Of a DNA stretch of 64,000 nt, positions 1 to 10,785 are shown one piece after another (position 1 is the stretch's first letter; every line of letters begins with the position of its first letter). The stretch is from NCBI GenBank assembly GCA_000310025.1, contig FN649751.1, positions 837,145-901,144 of the forward strand, in the 5' to 3' direction. The DNA comes from Ectocarpus siliculosus (Eukaryota; Sar; Phaeophyceae; Ectocarpales; Ectocarpaceae). The notes beneath the pieces were generated by a model. It saw only the letters and a program-made list of their open reading frames with translations. It was not told the origin of the DNA and did no database searches. Position numbers and translations under genes: made by a program.

Positions 1-196
1 AACCCTCCGACCCCTAAGCAAACGCCATTATTCCTTTGTTGGAGAATTCACCATTCGGGGTGTACACCAACGGACCAGGAACAAGAAACATACCCATATT
101 TTTGCGTTTGTCGTTGGATCCCTTGGAACCGAAAAACCGGCAAAAAACCCTGACGTTGCCATCCCTCTTTGCGGGGGGTTCCTTGTGTGTCAACAG

Positions 197-3100
197 GCCT
201 TGCAGTCCGCGTCCGGCAAGCACAAGGCGGTGCTGTCGCCCGAGCGCGCGTACTGCCTCTTCCGCCTTGGCCGGCTCGAGGAGGCTCTGGAGGTGTCCAG
301 GGCGGGGGAGAGCGGCGTCAGCGGCGGCGGTGACAGCAAGAGGGCGCGAGCTCTCCGGCATCTGGAGGCCCAGGTGCGGCGCGCAGATGGGGTTGGGTTA
401 CGTGCATGGTAGCTGTTCAACCTAAAGTACACGGTCGTTGAGCTGCGCGACTGAGGGTGGAAGAGAAAAGGCGGAGGAACCTCTCTCTTTGAGTGGGTTC
501 AGTTAAAAGTCAAGACGTGGTCGTATTGTACGGGACGGCTACCAGACCCCAACGACCGCCATCCTCGTCCCCCCCCGTCTTTGCCTCACCACCGCGTGAG
601 CATCGCCCTCTCCGCCCCTCACCTACCACACGCTTGGTCCTGTACGAACCTTCATCAGCCTCGACGCTGCTGCGCATCTCCCTTGCGCATGCCTGCTTTG
701 ATCACCCCACGTCGCCCCGTGCTGGTTGACCCTTGTGCAACGTAGCCTGGGCCGACGAAGGCGCGGAAGGCGTATCGGTCCTTCCCGGCATTGTATGATA
801 GGGATGCGAGGTATCACGACTACGACATGCGTTTACCTGAGTATACGAACCTCCCTGCTGTATACGACGCTTTTCTTCTCCCAACATTGTGGGCCCTTCC
901 TTATGCTAAATAGGCTTTGTACCGCCTGGGCCGGCACGGCGAAGCCGCTGAAGTGTATTGCTCCATCGCCGAGGACGAAGAGAGGAGGACCGGGGGCGGG
1001 GGGTTTCCCCCCGTATCGGTTAACGTGGCGGCGGCGTACGCGGGGGCGGGATGCGGGGAGAAGGCGCTGGGGGCGTTGTCTGTGGAGGAGGTACGTAAGC
1101 GGGGATGGGGGGGGGGGGTGTACTGTTATGTTTTGCATGCGTTAGCGGTTAGGCCATTGACCACGCGTCTTCGAGAGGACAGAGCATTGTTCCCAAACGG
1201 CCGATCACGGATGGCCAGCCGTTCCTTCCTGCTTTGCCAAAGGTGGCTCAATAGTGTCTTCCTTAGCCCATCTATCCTATCGATATCGCTTCCCGCCTTT
1301 TCAACCTGGTTCAGGGGGGATAGGGGGGGTGGGGGGGGGGGGTGTACTCATAGTCGTGCATGCCGTAGTCGTTTGACCATTGACCTCGCATCCCTACAAA
1401 GCCGGGACGGAGCACGCCGGGTTCTCACCGGACCAGGCTCTCACATCACCAAGCGCGAAGCGCCGTGAGGTATTTGGCGAGTCGCATGAAGGGTGAGCTG
1501 CATCCTGCTAAGGGTGTTCGGCATCTTGTGCTTACTTCCTTGCGTATGGATGACAGCTACGTATGACTTAATTTATTTTCTGGTGCTTTCACTTCCAGAG
1601 ACAGTAGTAAGCACTGTGTAACTGCCTCGAGGAAGCTTGACCATTTTAACACAACGTGGTGCGATCATCCCCCGTTGCGCGGAGTGAGGTTTCTCGACCC
1701 CGCACAACATGATCTACTCGACCACCATTATGGTTACCGCCAAAAAAAAAAACGAGGTAAAAAAAAAAAAACGGTAACCTGGTTGCCGAGTTCACGAAGT
1801 GAATTGGCTTGTTTTACAACGTCGTTGCCAAGCGACGAAAACCCAGAACCCCGATGGCAACCACCGGGGGGGGGCGGCTTGTTTTACAACGTCGTTGCCA
1901 AGCGACGAAAACCCAACCCCGATGGCAAACACCGGGGGGGGGGAAAGGGGGGGCGTATAGACCCCCCACCGCTTTCACTGATGGTGTTGGTCTCTTCCGT
2001 ACCACGTTGTTTTCGGTTCAGAGCGGGGAGTTGTTGATGGAAACCACCTGGTGATTTGATGGTTGTATCCATAAGCACGAGTTATGCCTCGGAGTGACAA
2101 CGCTCAAGTATGTTTTTTCAAGTATGTTTTTGGGGCGGGCGCATCGCGCGCAGTACTTATAGTTTCAATATCTGCAACTAGGCTGTCACTCTGCAACCTC
2201 TCTGTAGGGTGTTTCGCACGGCCGCATCGTGGTGGTTGAAAAGCTTGCCACTTCTTGTCGTCTGCGCTCTCGTGTGGTTTGACCGGGCAGGCGATGGAGG
2301 AGGAAGGCGCCCCGTGGGAGCTCTTGTACAACCTCGGGACCGCGCTGGTGCAGCGACGGGGGGGTGCAGGGGACGATACGGCGGCTGCGGAGAGCTGTCT
2401 CCAACAGGCGGAGGAGGCTTGCCGAGAGGTATATTCGGACACGCCATTGTGAAAATTGATGCCGTGAAGGTTTATCCGGTTTGGCTTCTCGGGGTGCACC
2501 CGGTGGGCGTAGATCGTGGGCGGGATCAAGCCTTGGGTTTTGACGTGAGTTGTTACCGTCGAAGAGGAGAGCGTTGGTCGCGAGGATCAACCGAGCCCGG
2601 GTCGACAAGGGCGAAGCGAGTCGAGCACCGTATGAGGGCTACGGCAGCCAACAATACAATACACGTTGCTCCCGTGTAGCTCTGCTGAATTACAAAAAGT
2701 ATCTCGATATATATTTTTGGTTTAGTGTTCTTGGAATGACTCTTTGAAGACAGCATTATGACCGAACGCTTTTTGTGTGTGTGTGTATTTTTGTGTGCGT
2801 TTCAACTCTATTGCACGTGCGCATGTTGGCGCTTGGTGATTGGCGGCGCGACAGTCTTTGGTAGCCTTGGGACACAGCGACGCCGAGGCTGCTGACGAGG
2901 CATCGATGGTGAGGTCTCAGCTAGCCTACGCCGCCAGCAGGGCGGGGAAGACGGCGGCCGCTGCCGAACAGCTCAATCAGGTCGTGCGATCCAGGTGCGA
3001 CCGCTGCTCTGCGGTGTGTGTAGTGGTGCTGCTTGTTGTCGCAGCGGGTTTGTTGCTCGTTGTCGACAGGTCCGCTGCTCGTCGTCTTTTATCCGGTGTT

Positions 3101-6100
3101 GTTGTTTGTTGGTCGATGACAGCAGCGTTGTCGTTTGTTTCAAGTGGACCATTGAGAGTGAGGCAATTCGTCCTCTAAGGAATCGGTATTGCACCTTCCC
3201 GTGCTTCACGGACTATCTTCCTCGAAGGTGCATGACCCCTGCACCTCTTGACCCTGGGCATGCTGCTAAGCTGCGGTGTGCACGGCTGTGTCGCTACTCT
3301 GTCTTAGAAAATAGGAGCATATTATTTACAAAGAAAGACTTTCTGTTCTCTTTTTTTTGTTTTTCTTACTGTGCCGTTTGGTTTCGCCTCTGTCGTTTTG
3401 GTAGGCCGAGCGATCCCGCCGTTTCGCTGGTGTCGACCGCTAATCTCGCCGCATTGGGTGGCTACAAGGACCAGCAAGAGGCGCTCAAGAGGTATTTATC
3501 TCTCCGCTTTTTGTTGCTGTATTCGCCACCCTGTTTCGTTGACGGTGGATTTTCTGTGTCAGCATTAACGATCTTTTGAAGAGTCAAAGCTTAACGTCGG
3601 GGCATTCCGAGTTCCTACCTACTTCCCTTGTCCGCCCCGTGAGACGCAAAGCACCCCCCAATGGGTGTTAGCCTTGATCGTTGTCGGCCACCGTTTTGTT
3701 GTCCCAGTCTGCTTGTTGTTTGTTGTTGTTGTTGTTCCTGTCGCTACTGTTGCTTTTTCACCCTGTTGTTGGCCATTAATCCAGCACATCGCCATCGAAC
3801 GGGCCGGCCTCTGCACGAGACCTTTACCAGGGGACCTGCGGATGGACCTCGTGACCCCCCCCCCCTCCCCTCTCTCCGACTCTTTGTGCTGCTGATTGTG
3901 TCCGGTTCAGGTTGAAGGCTGCGATGTCGGAAAAGTCCGAAAAGGGTCTCCTAAGCAAACAGCTGGAGGCGTGCAGGTTCAACAAGTGTCTGCTGCTGCT
4001 GCAGTGCGGCAAGGTGCGTCGAGAGTTCTCACCCCGCTCGTGGCCGTTTCGTGCCCCGGATGTTGTTGTCCACGCTTGTCTCGGACCGAAAAACGAGCTA
4101 CGTGTTGGTGTGTGGCCGCACGTTTATTACTTGGCGCTGAAGTGCTGGAGCTCGGCCGTACTTTTGTGTTTCCTTCCTCCCTGTGTTGGTAGGTATTTTG
4201 TAGATACGATGATGCGTGGTTCGGAGGTGGAGCCCCCTGCTTGTAGGTGGTAGGTGATGATGCAGCTACAGCGGTGGTGGGGAGGACGGGGGACCTTTTT
4301 GATTGCGTCTGGATGTTTGGTTTTGGCACCCGGGGCTGGAGTTGCTCGGTTCTCTCTCTACAGGGTAATACTCAAATACTGAAATATTCAAAAGAGAAAG
4401 AGGGGGCGGGGGAGAGAGAGAGGGGGGGGAACGCGCTCTCTCTTCGAGAACAGCAACAGCAGCAGCAACAACAGCAACAGCTCTAGTCTTCAGGGAAGTG
4501 AAGCGTACCTGACAGCAGTGGGAGGACGCCACCGGCTCTCTCTGATGCAGTACCTACGACATCCCCCGTTGCCGCGAAACCTCTCCGCGGGAAGCAAGAT
4601 TGCACTTGAACCACTTCATATCTGCACATGTTGTGTTTTTTTGTGCTTCGTCTCGTCCCTGTGGGTGTTGGTTCAGACGGAGGAATGCCGCGATGAGCTG
4701 GAGGCTGTCAGGTCCGCTTACCCCAACAGCGACCTGGGGCCTCGCATCGAGGCTGCGCTTCTGAGCAAGCGAGGTATGAGCAAGTCTGTCGTGTGTGTGC
4801 AAATGATGTGGCTACCTGTTGTGTAGGCCGATGTTGCCTGTGATTATGGTTTCGCGGCGAGCCCGCCCGCAGCACTGATTTCAGAAGCCATGCATGCAAT
4901 CAAGGAAGACTACCCGTCCCCAATACTATCACCGTTGTAATCTAAAGGGGATGTGTTGAAATGTTTGCAGTGTGTTCCCGTCATGTGTCCCTTTGTGTTA
5001 CTGCGATTCAAGAACATGGCGTTTCAGGTTGCACGCTTTCGGTCGGTAAGCCACCCTGCTCGTTGTTCATTTCGTTTCGACGGACGTCATCCTTGCCCGT
5101 GTTCGGTTGAGGTGTTTGTGCGAACTCTTGCGCTGAGTACTTGTATCGACCTTAGCTTACGCAGGTTGTCGCTGTCCGTTTCGCTCCCTCCGCTCTTGTT
5201 GGTTTCAGGAAAAGGAGGCGAAGCCTCGAGCGTGTTGAAAGCCCACCTCGCAAAAGCGAAGCCCGGGTCGAAAGAGGAGGTGTCTCTCAAGCTCTGCGTT
5301 GCCCAGGTACACTACCCTCCACAAGCGTCCAACAACTTTACTTGATTAGCCCGCCTTTTTTTTTGTGTACCGTTGTCTGTATGCCCTTTCATTGTACCTT
5401 GTTTTTTGTTTGCCCTTCGATGTACCCTCTTTTTTTCTTGTCCTTCGGTATACCTTCTTTCGGTAGGTTTTTGTTGCTCCTTTTACATGTGCTCCTCGTC
5501 ACTAGGCCCGCTCTGTACGAGCGTTGGTACCTACGAATAGATCGCGCCGGGCAAGGGTGACTCTGAACGCTTGACGTGGCTTGATTCCATGTGGACGAGG
5601 GATGCGTGCACTGTCCGGGGGGGGTGTTTTTCTTGTGTTCGTTTGAGCTAAGCTATATAAAGATGGAGAAATGCGATGACCGCAGCAGCTGCCCCATTCT
5701 GAGCAGTAGGCCAAACCCCACCGCCCTCTGTCTCCGCCCGTTTAGCCTGTACGAGGTTGCCGTATATTTATTGCTTCGAAGTGTCCTTGACAATGTATGA
5801 ACGACGCGAGGTCAAAGGTCTCACACCTGTGGCATGCGTTTACATGTATTGTACCCCTCGTCACGTACTCGCGGTGCCCCCATGTTTCCCTTCGCCCTGC
5901 GGGCAGCTGTACGCCACGGAGAACGACTTGACCCTTGCTGCAGAGACCCTGGAAGGAGTGGGGGGAGCCGTGAGTGGAACTCCAGCGGCGGCGTCGGCGC
6001 TCGCCGGGCTGTACTTGGGGATGGGGGACACGGAGAAGGCGGCCGCTGTAGTAGTGCGGGCTGCCGAGGCGGCTAGCCGAGGGGACCATGTGAGTTCGTG

Positions 6101-8782
6101 GAACAGGGTAGTAGTGGTATCGGGGTTTCGTGTGTGATTGTGCGCGTTGTGTGTAACAGGAGGTGTTGGGTGTGATGTAGGCGAGGACGCGTTTTGAGAG
6201 CGAGCACAGGAAGACCCCTGGAACCGAAACACTAGGTTGATGCATACCACAATGCTCCCTCATGTTTTTTTTTTTTTCCGCCGCGGCTCCGTGGTTGGGG
6301 GATGTCATGGAGATGTCCCCTCAGTTCCTTGCTTCAGGGATGCATTCCTCTCGAATCAGCAGCACAGTTCATGTCGTCTACACTGTGTTGTTGTTTTCCA
6401 TCCGCCGCGCTGCTGCTTCGAGCGCGCGCGTGTGTATAGTGTCAGTTATTCTGGCGGCAGTCTACAAGTGTCTCAGTGAAAACGTAGGAAGTTTACAGAG
6501 GAACCTTTTTTTGCTTTTGGTCTTACTTAAACTGTCATTGCCTTGCATCCACCGCGCTGATGCTATTTTTTCTCGCGTACTCTTCATTACTTGCCGTTTT
6601 GTGCATCGACAGGACCTCGAGGGGGACGAGCAGGCGAGGGCCTTGCTTGGCATGGCGGACTGGCTGCACGACCAGGGGTTCCACCGCCAAGCCGCAGACA
6701 CGTACCAGAAGGTGACGAACTGCGGAGCCCCCGCGCTGCCTCCCCTCTCCCCGCCGATGTTGTGGATGGGTAGAATGATGCCCAAGTTTTCTCGATTTTT
6801 TTTTTTTTCTCGCTTGTTTCGACGTCGTGACCCTTCGACCGGTGAGCCGGCGCAACGCTGCTGTTTTGCCATAGCACACCCCTGGAGTGTTTTTCAAAGC
6901 TCGATTTCTCTATACAAACATGTGTACAGCGGAAGGAGCGGCGGTGCCGAAAGCTTCTAGAGCTTTCCGAAAACGCGTCGTTTGGCTTGAGGTGGGCGTA
7001 GGGCTTTTCCTCTTTGTCGATTCTCGGTGGTCCATTGGTGGCCCTTTCGGCGTTAACGGTGATTGGAAGAACCAACATATCGCGAGGGTTGGGGATATCG
7101 GGTAGGGACATGAGGGCTGGTGGCGTTCTAGAGCCAGCGGGGAAGTTCCCGGATCCGTACGCCTTTTGCTGGGCCCCCACCTCCGGCACCGCGTCGCTGC
7201 GTGGCCCCCCTTGTCCGGCTGGGCATGTTCGAGCGGGGCACGTGCGCGCAGCAGAAATACACACGGGTCACCACCCAAACATTCTGATCGTGTTCTGTTT
7301 TCTCTGCTTTTCCTTGCACCGGAAATTTTAGTTATTGCCTGCAACTTGATGGACGACCCCGATAAGTTGATGCTCCTGTGTTTCGCTTTAACACGTCTTC
7401 TCTTGTCGTTCTCTCCGTTATGATTACCTCTGTGTTGATTTAGCTGCTGCGGCTGGGAGCAGAGCTTGACGGAGATCTAAGGATACAAGCTCAGGCCTCC
7501 TTGGTGATCGCATAGTGAGTCGACTTGCCGGTTTCAGCTGTCGGTTAGCCTCCTCGTCTCCGCGCTACTATAAGTTTGTGCGGCTGCTGCAGGCACGCGG
7601 AAACCAGATGCTTTGTATCTGGCCACTGCTGTTGTTGCTTTCAACCAAGGCTGTCTCACTGCTTTTGATTTCGTCTGTAGTTTTTGTGTTCTTGTCTTGG
7701 CTTCAAATCAGCGCTCGCAATAGGGTGCAGGTCTTATTTTGGTGGTCTGGCTTGTGCTTTTGCACTGGTTGCCGCACAGCCTTGCTCTGGTCACATTCCC
7801 CAAGTCTGTGGCTTGTGCCTTGCAGTGCGAGTGAACTTTTGTACAGCCTGTTGCACCGCGTTGCGCTGGTCACAACACAAACCCCGTACCTGGTAGTCAG
7901 GTTCTCCAACTAAGTTCTGCATACGGCTGTGCGTTTGTCGCTGCTTCTTGCTCCTGTTGCCTGTATCCGACCGAACGTAGATAACAGTATATTATAGTTT
8001 TTTTAGTCAATCGTACCGTTTCTGGCTTGCACTTATAACGACTACACGGCCTCCATCTCGACGAAAAATTTGCAGTTCGTACTTCGACAGCGGCAAGTCG
8101 GAGGAGGAGGCCAGCAAGCTGCCCTACAACGCTGACTTTGGTTCGATAGAGGGCTTAGACCCGCTTGCATTGGAGATGACCGAGCTGCCCCGCTCCAGCA
8201 AGGTGAGGCATCGCTTTTTTTTTTTTTTAGCCCACCCCTATTTTTTTTGGGTAGGTGGGTTTCCTCGTTGGGAGACGGAGGGGGGCGGACGCGTGTGCTT
8301 GATCGGCGTTGAAAGGGGGCTCGACATGTAGTAAAGGTTTGGTAAGTACTGCTCTGCCGGGCACGCATTATGTGGCGAGTCGCTGGGACGGCGAGGGGTG
8401 TCGAGGGGGGAAGAGACTTTCTCGTTTCTGTGAAGCTTTCTTGTCCTCGAGAGTGTTTTTTTTTTTCCCTTGTCGCCACTGTTTGCACACGGAGGCTCTG
8501 TACCCAAGGGCGATATCTCTGTATTGAGTAACCCCTACACCTGTGGCAAACCCTTTTGATGCCCTCCTTGCTTTTGGTTGATATCCGGCGCCCCCACTTG
8601 CATTGCAGGCCCGGAAGCTTGTGCTTGTGGACAAGGCGTCGCAGAAGGCCGAGCGGCGACAGAACAAGCGGGACCCGGAGGCTATCCTCAAAAAGAGGGC
8701 CAAGAAGCGTGCCAAGTACATCGCCAAGCTCGTGGAGGACGGTCAGTTGTGGTTGTGGTGGTGATGGTGGAGGTGGTGGTGA

Positions 8783-8813
<31 letters not shown>

Positions 8814-10313
8814 GCTGGTGTTGCTGGTGTTGTTCGTAATGTTGTTTTTGCTATTGATGGTGGTGGTGGTTTTGGTGATGATGGTGGTGTTGCTGCTGCT
8901 GTTGTTGTTGTTGTTGTTGTTGTTGCTGGTGTTGCTGGTGTTGTTCGTAATGTGTTTGCTATTGATGGTGGTGGTGGTTTTGGTGATGATGGTGGTGTTG
9001 CTGTTGTTGCTGGTGGTGGTGTTGTTGGTATCTGCATAGTGACTATGACGCCCCCCCGTCGGTGACCGCCAGTTCCGGGGATCTGTTACAATGCCATCGC
9101 TCCCTCCCTTGTCCGCTTCTCCACCAACAGGAACGATTCCCCGCGTGCTCTCTGGTTTTCATCAGCGTACACCCTCCCCAAGAGAAACGATCACAAACTG
9201 CTGCTTTCGGTCCAAAGAACATGATTGGAGGCATTGTTGGTATTGGATTGGTTGCATGACGTTTTCGTGGCCACAGACCGCGTCTTTGCTAGATTTTGAG
9301 ACTATCAACTGACACGAGTTTAATGTGAAGACAACAACAATGACAACAATGACGTTGTTGGTGTTGCTTTTTTTCTTGCAAAGGCAAAAAAAATCCATCT
9401 CTCCCACAGACAAGAGCCCGTCAAAGATTATCAATGAACTCACGGTGTTGTATGATAGAGGTCTATTTACACTCTGTTAGGGACTCTTTAGGTCTAACCG
9501 ATGTTGCACTTTGCAAGGTTAGGTTCCTCACGCGAGCAAGGCTAGGTTCCTTACCCTAACCCTGACCCCCCTCACCTTCGCCCGAGGCCAAAGCACGGCC
9601 TAGCGGCCGCGAACTGGCCGAGAACGCGGCTGCGCCGCGTTCTCGGAATGCGGAACGGCGAGAGGGCGCTGGAAAGGGTCAAGACTAGGAACCAACGCCG
9701 GACCAATCAGAGGGCGTGAAACCGATAGGAAGAGTCACTAACAGGGTGCAAAAATTACTGGTATGATGACCAACCTGAATTTTATTTTATTTTTTTTGCG
9801 CGACAGGCAAGATCGATCCCACCAAGCCGGTTCCCAAGCCCGATCCCGAGAGATGGATTCCGCGATCACACCGGGCCTACGGCAAGCGAGGACGAAAGCG
9901 CAATAAGTTTGTCGGAGCACAGGTATCTACGAGATCTACTACGGCTATGCTTCCTTCCCCCCAATGACTGTGCCGTTTTATTGTCGTTGGGACCCGAGCG
10001 ACTCCTCCAATATTATTAAGATCGTTGTTGGTTCGCACGACTATGCTTTCCCCCTGTGGCTGTGCTGCTCTTTTCGTTTTTATTGTCGCCGAAACCCAAC
10101 TGCTTCCTGCAGCAAGATGGGGATCGTTTTTGGTCGGCCGTCCCCTTACCATGCTTTCTCGAATATGATTTTCGCGTCAGGGGTCCGGGGATGGCGCCGC
10201 GAAGGACACCGCGAAGCTCGACGCTCTCGCCAGAGCTCAGGCGAAGCAAGCGGCGAGTGAAAAGGTACGCAAGGGCGATCTACGGTATATCGGAACTGGA
10301 TGTCGGCCATGCA

Positions 10314-10346
<33 letters not shown>

Positions 10347-10785
10347 TTTTTCGTACTGATCTTGTCGGACGTGACGGGCGATTCTGTTTTGTGTCTTGTC
10401 TCCGGCTCGTGCGCTCTCCGGCGAGAGAGGGGAATTTTGTTTCTGTTACATGAAGCTCCAATCCCCATCCTTGTTGCTTCGGTTTGCCTGGCTGGTGACG
10501 AAGAAGTACCGCGGTGTGAAGCAAGTCCAGGCTGCAGGTCTAGCACAGCTCTAGGTCCCACGACCCCGGTGCTTGGTATCCTACAATGTTGCGCTACATT
10601 TTAGGTCCTACCCGCTCCTGCGACATGACGCCTCGTAAGCCTTACATCCTATTTGTTTTGTTTTGTTCATTGATTATTTTTGTCCTGACGCGTGCATGCA
10701 CCGTGATTGTGTATTCCTCGGCTAGCAGGCGGCCGTTCTTCCACCTGGAGTCGCGATCGGAAAGAGGGGAGGCAAGAGGCGTTGA
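197..10785 (+). CDS. SRP72: Signal recognition particle 72 kDa subunit (SRP72), 5' partial
   Basis: SRP72 with SRP68 binds 7SL RNA and supports co-translational targeting to the ER. Exons read here: 197-373, 914-1090, 2291-2428, 2855-2994, 3405-3491, 3911-4013, 4677-4773, 5209-5306, 5907-6089, 6613-6711, 7444-7514, 8076-8202, 8609-8741, 9807-9922, 10181-10264 and 10729-10785. All junctions are GT-AG and in phase, giving 628 codons plus a stop. The N-terminal two-thirds are TPR-like helices (AYCLFRLGRLEEALE, ALYRLGRHGEAAEVY, WELLYNLGTALVQ). The segment SRPSDPAVSLVSTANLAAL and the FNKCLLLL helix follow the animal SRP72 order. The basic RNA-binding motif with PDPERWIPRSHRAYGKRGRK is in exons 13-14, and the tail ends GKRGGKRR. 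Animal SRP72 is about 670 residues, so only the first few dozen residues should lie upstream. The window-edge exon could start at 197 or 206. Introns carry repeats listed separately. Confidence 0.93.
740..850 (-). repeat. Dispersed G-leader repeat, copy 1 (reverse)
   Basis: This lies in SRP72 intron 1, 60-170 bp before the 3' splice site at 913. Read on the minus strand it matches copies at 1319-1492 and 24258-24404 through the blocks GCATGC-GTAGTCG, GACC(T)CGCATCCCTA and CCGGGA-GGA. Confidence 0.7.
1106..1240 (+). repeat. Dispersed G-leader repeat, copy 2 (forward, divergent)
   Basis: It starts with a poly-G run about 15 bp after the 5' splice site of SRP72 intron 2. It then reads GTGTACT, TTTTGCATGCGTTAGCGGTT, CCATTGACCACGC and GGACAGAGCATTG. 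It is a divergent relative of the copy 200 bp downstream and resembles most closely the copy at 51420-51545. Confidence 0.6.
1319..1492 (+). repeat. Dispersed G-leader repeat, copy 3 (forward)
   Basis: A poly-G leader is followed by about 145 bp that is nearly identical to 24258-24404. Shared blocks are GTACTCATAGTCGTGCATGC, CCATTGACCTCGCATCCCTA and GCGAAGCGCCGTGAGGTATT. It lies in SRP72 intron 2. Confidence 0.85.
1806..1945 (+). repeat. Two-copy 70-bp tandem repeat
   Basis: The unit beginning GGCTTGTTTTACAACGTCGT and ending in CACCGGGGGGGG occurs at about 1806-1875 and 1876-1945. The copies differ by a 3-base indel and a few substitutions. It lies in SRP72 intron 2 and gives no protein feature. 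Confidence 0.85.
4449..4482 (+). repeat. Short CAG/CAA microsatellite
   Basis: A run of CAG and CAA triplets in the SRP72 intron 4014-4676. It is not part of an exon in this model. Confidence 0.8.
5790..5862 (-). repeat. Dispersed G-leader repeat, fragment (reverse)
   Basis: This shares GCGAGGTCAAAGGTCT, GGCATGCGTTTAC and a short C-tract with the reverse copies at 740-850 and 39165-39290. It lies 45-115 bp before the SRP72 3' splice site at 5906. It is the weakest member and appears truncated. Confidence 0.5.
8752..9025 (+). repeat. GTT/GGT triplet repeat with internal duplication
   Basis: A long run of GTT, GGT and GAT triplets begins about 10 bp after the exon that ends at 8741. A block of roughly 115 bp containing GTTCGTAATG and GCTATTGATGGTGG occurs twice (near 8810-8890 and 8930-8995), so the satellite has a higher-order duplication. 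The long open frames on both strands here come from the triplet period. Confidence 0.85.
9470..9748. mobile_element. Non-autonomous TIR element (MITE-like) with internal hairpin
   Basis: The 279-bp unit begins CACTCTGTTAGGGACTCTT and ends in the inverted counterpart of CACCCTGTTAGTGACTCTT. That is 19-bp terminal inverted repeats with two mismatches. A perfect 13-bp stem with a 3-base loop (TGC) sits at 9618-9646. There is no coding capacity. It lies in the SRP72 intron 8742-9806. A target-site duplication is not clear, so the superfamily is unassigned; the CACT start recalls CACTA-type ends only superficially. Confidence 0.7.

Noticed and set aside
8042-9037. 331-codon minus-strand frame rich in Thr and Pro
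   Set aside because: It is the antisense of two SRP72 exons and the GTT/GGT satellite; the open frame results from the triplet period.
9534-9570. Telomere-like CCCTAACCCTGACCCC
   Set aside because: Only two imperfect units, located inside the MITE-like element; not an interstitial telomere array.
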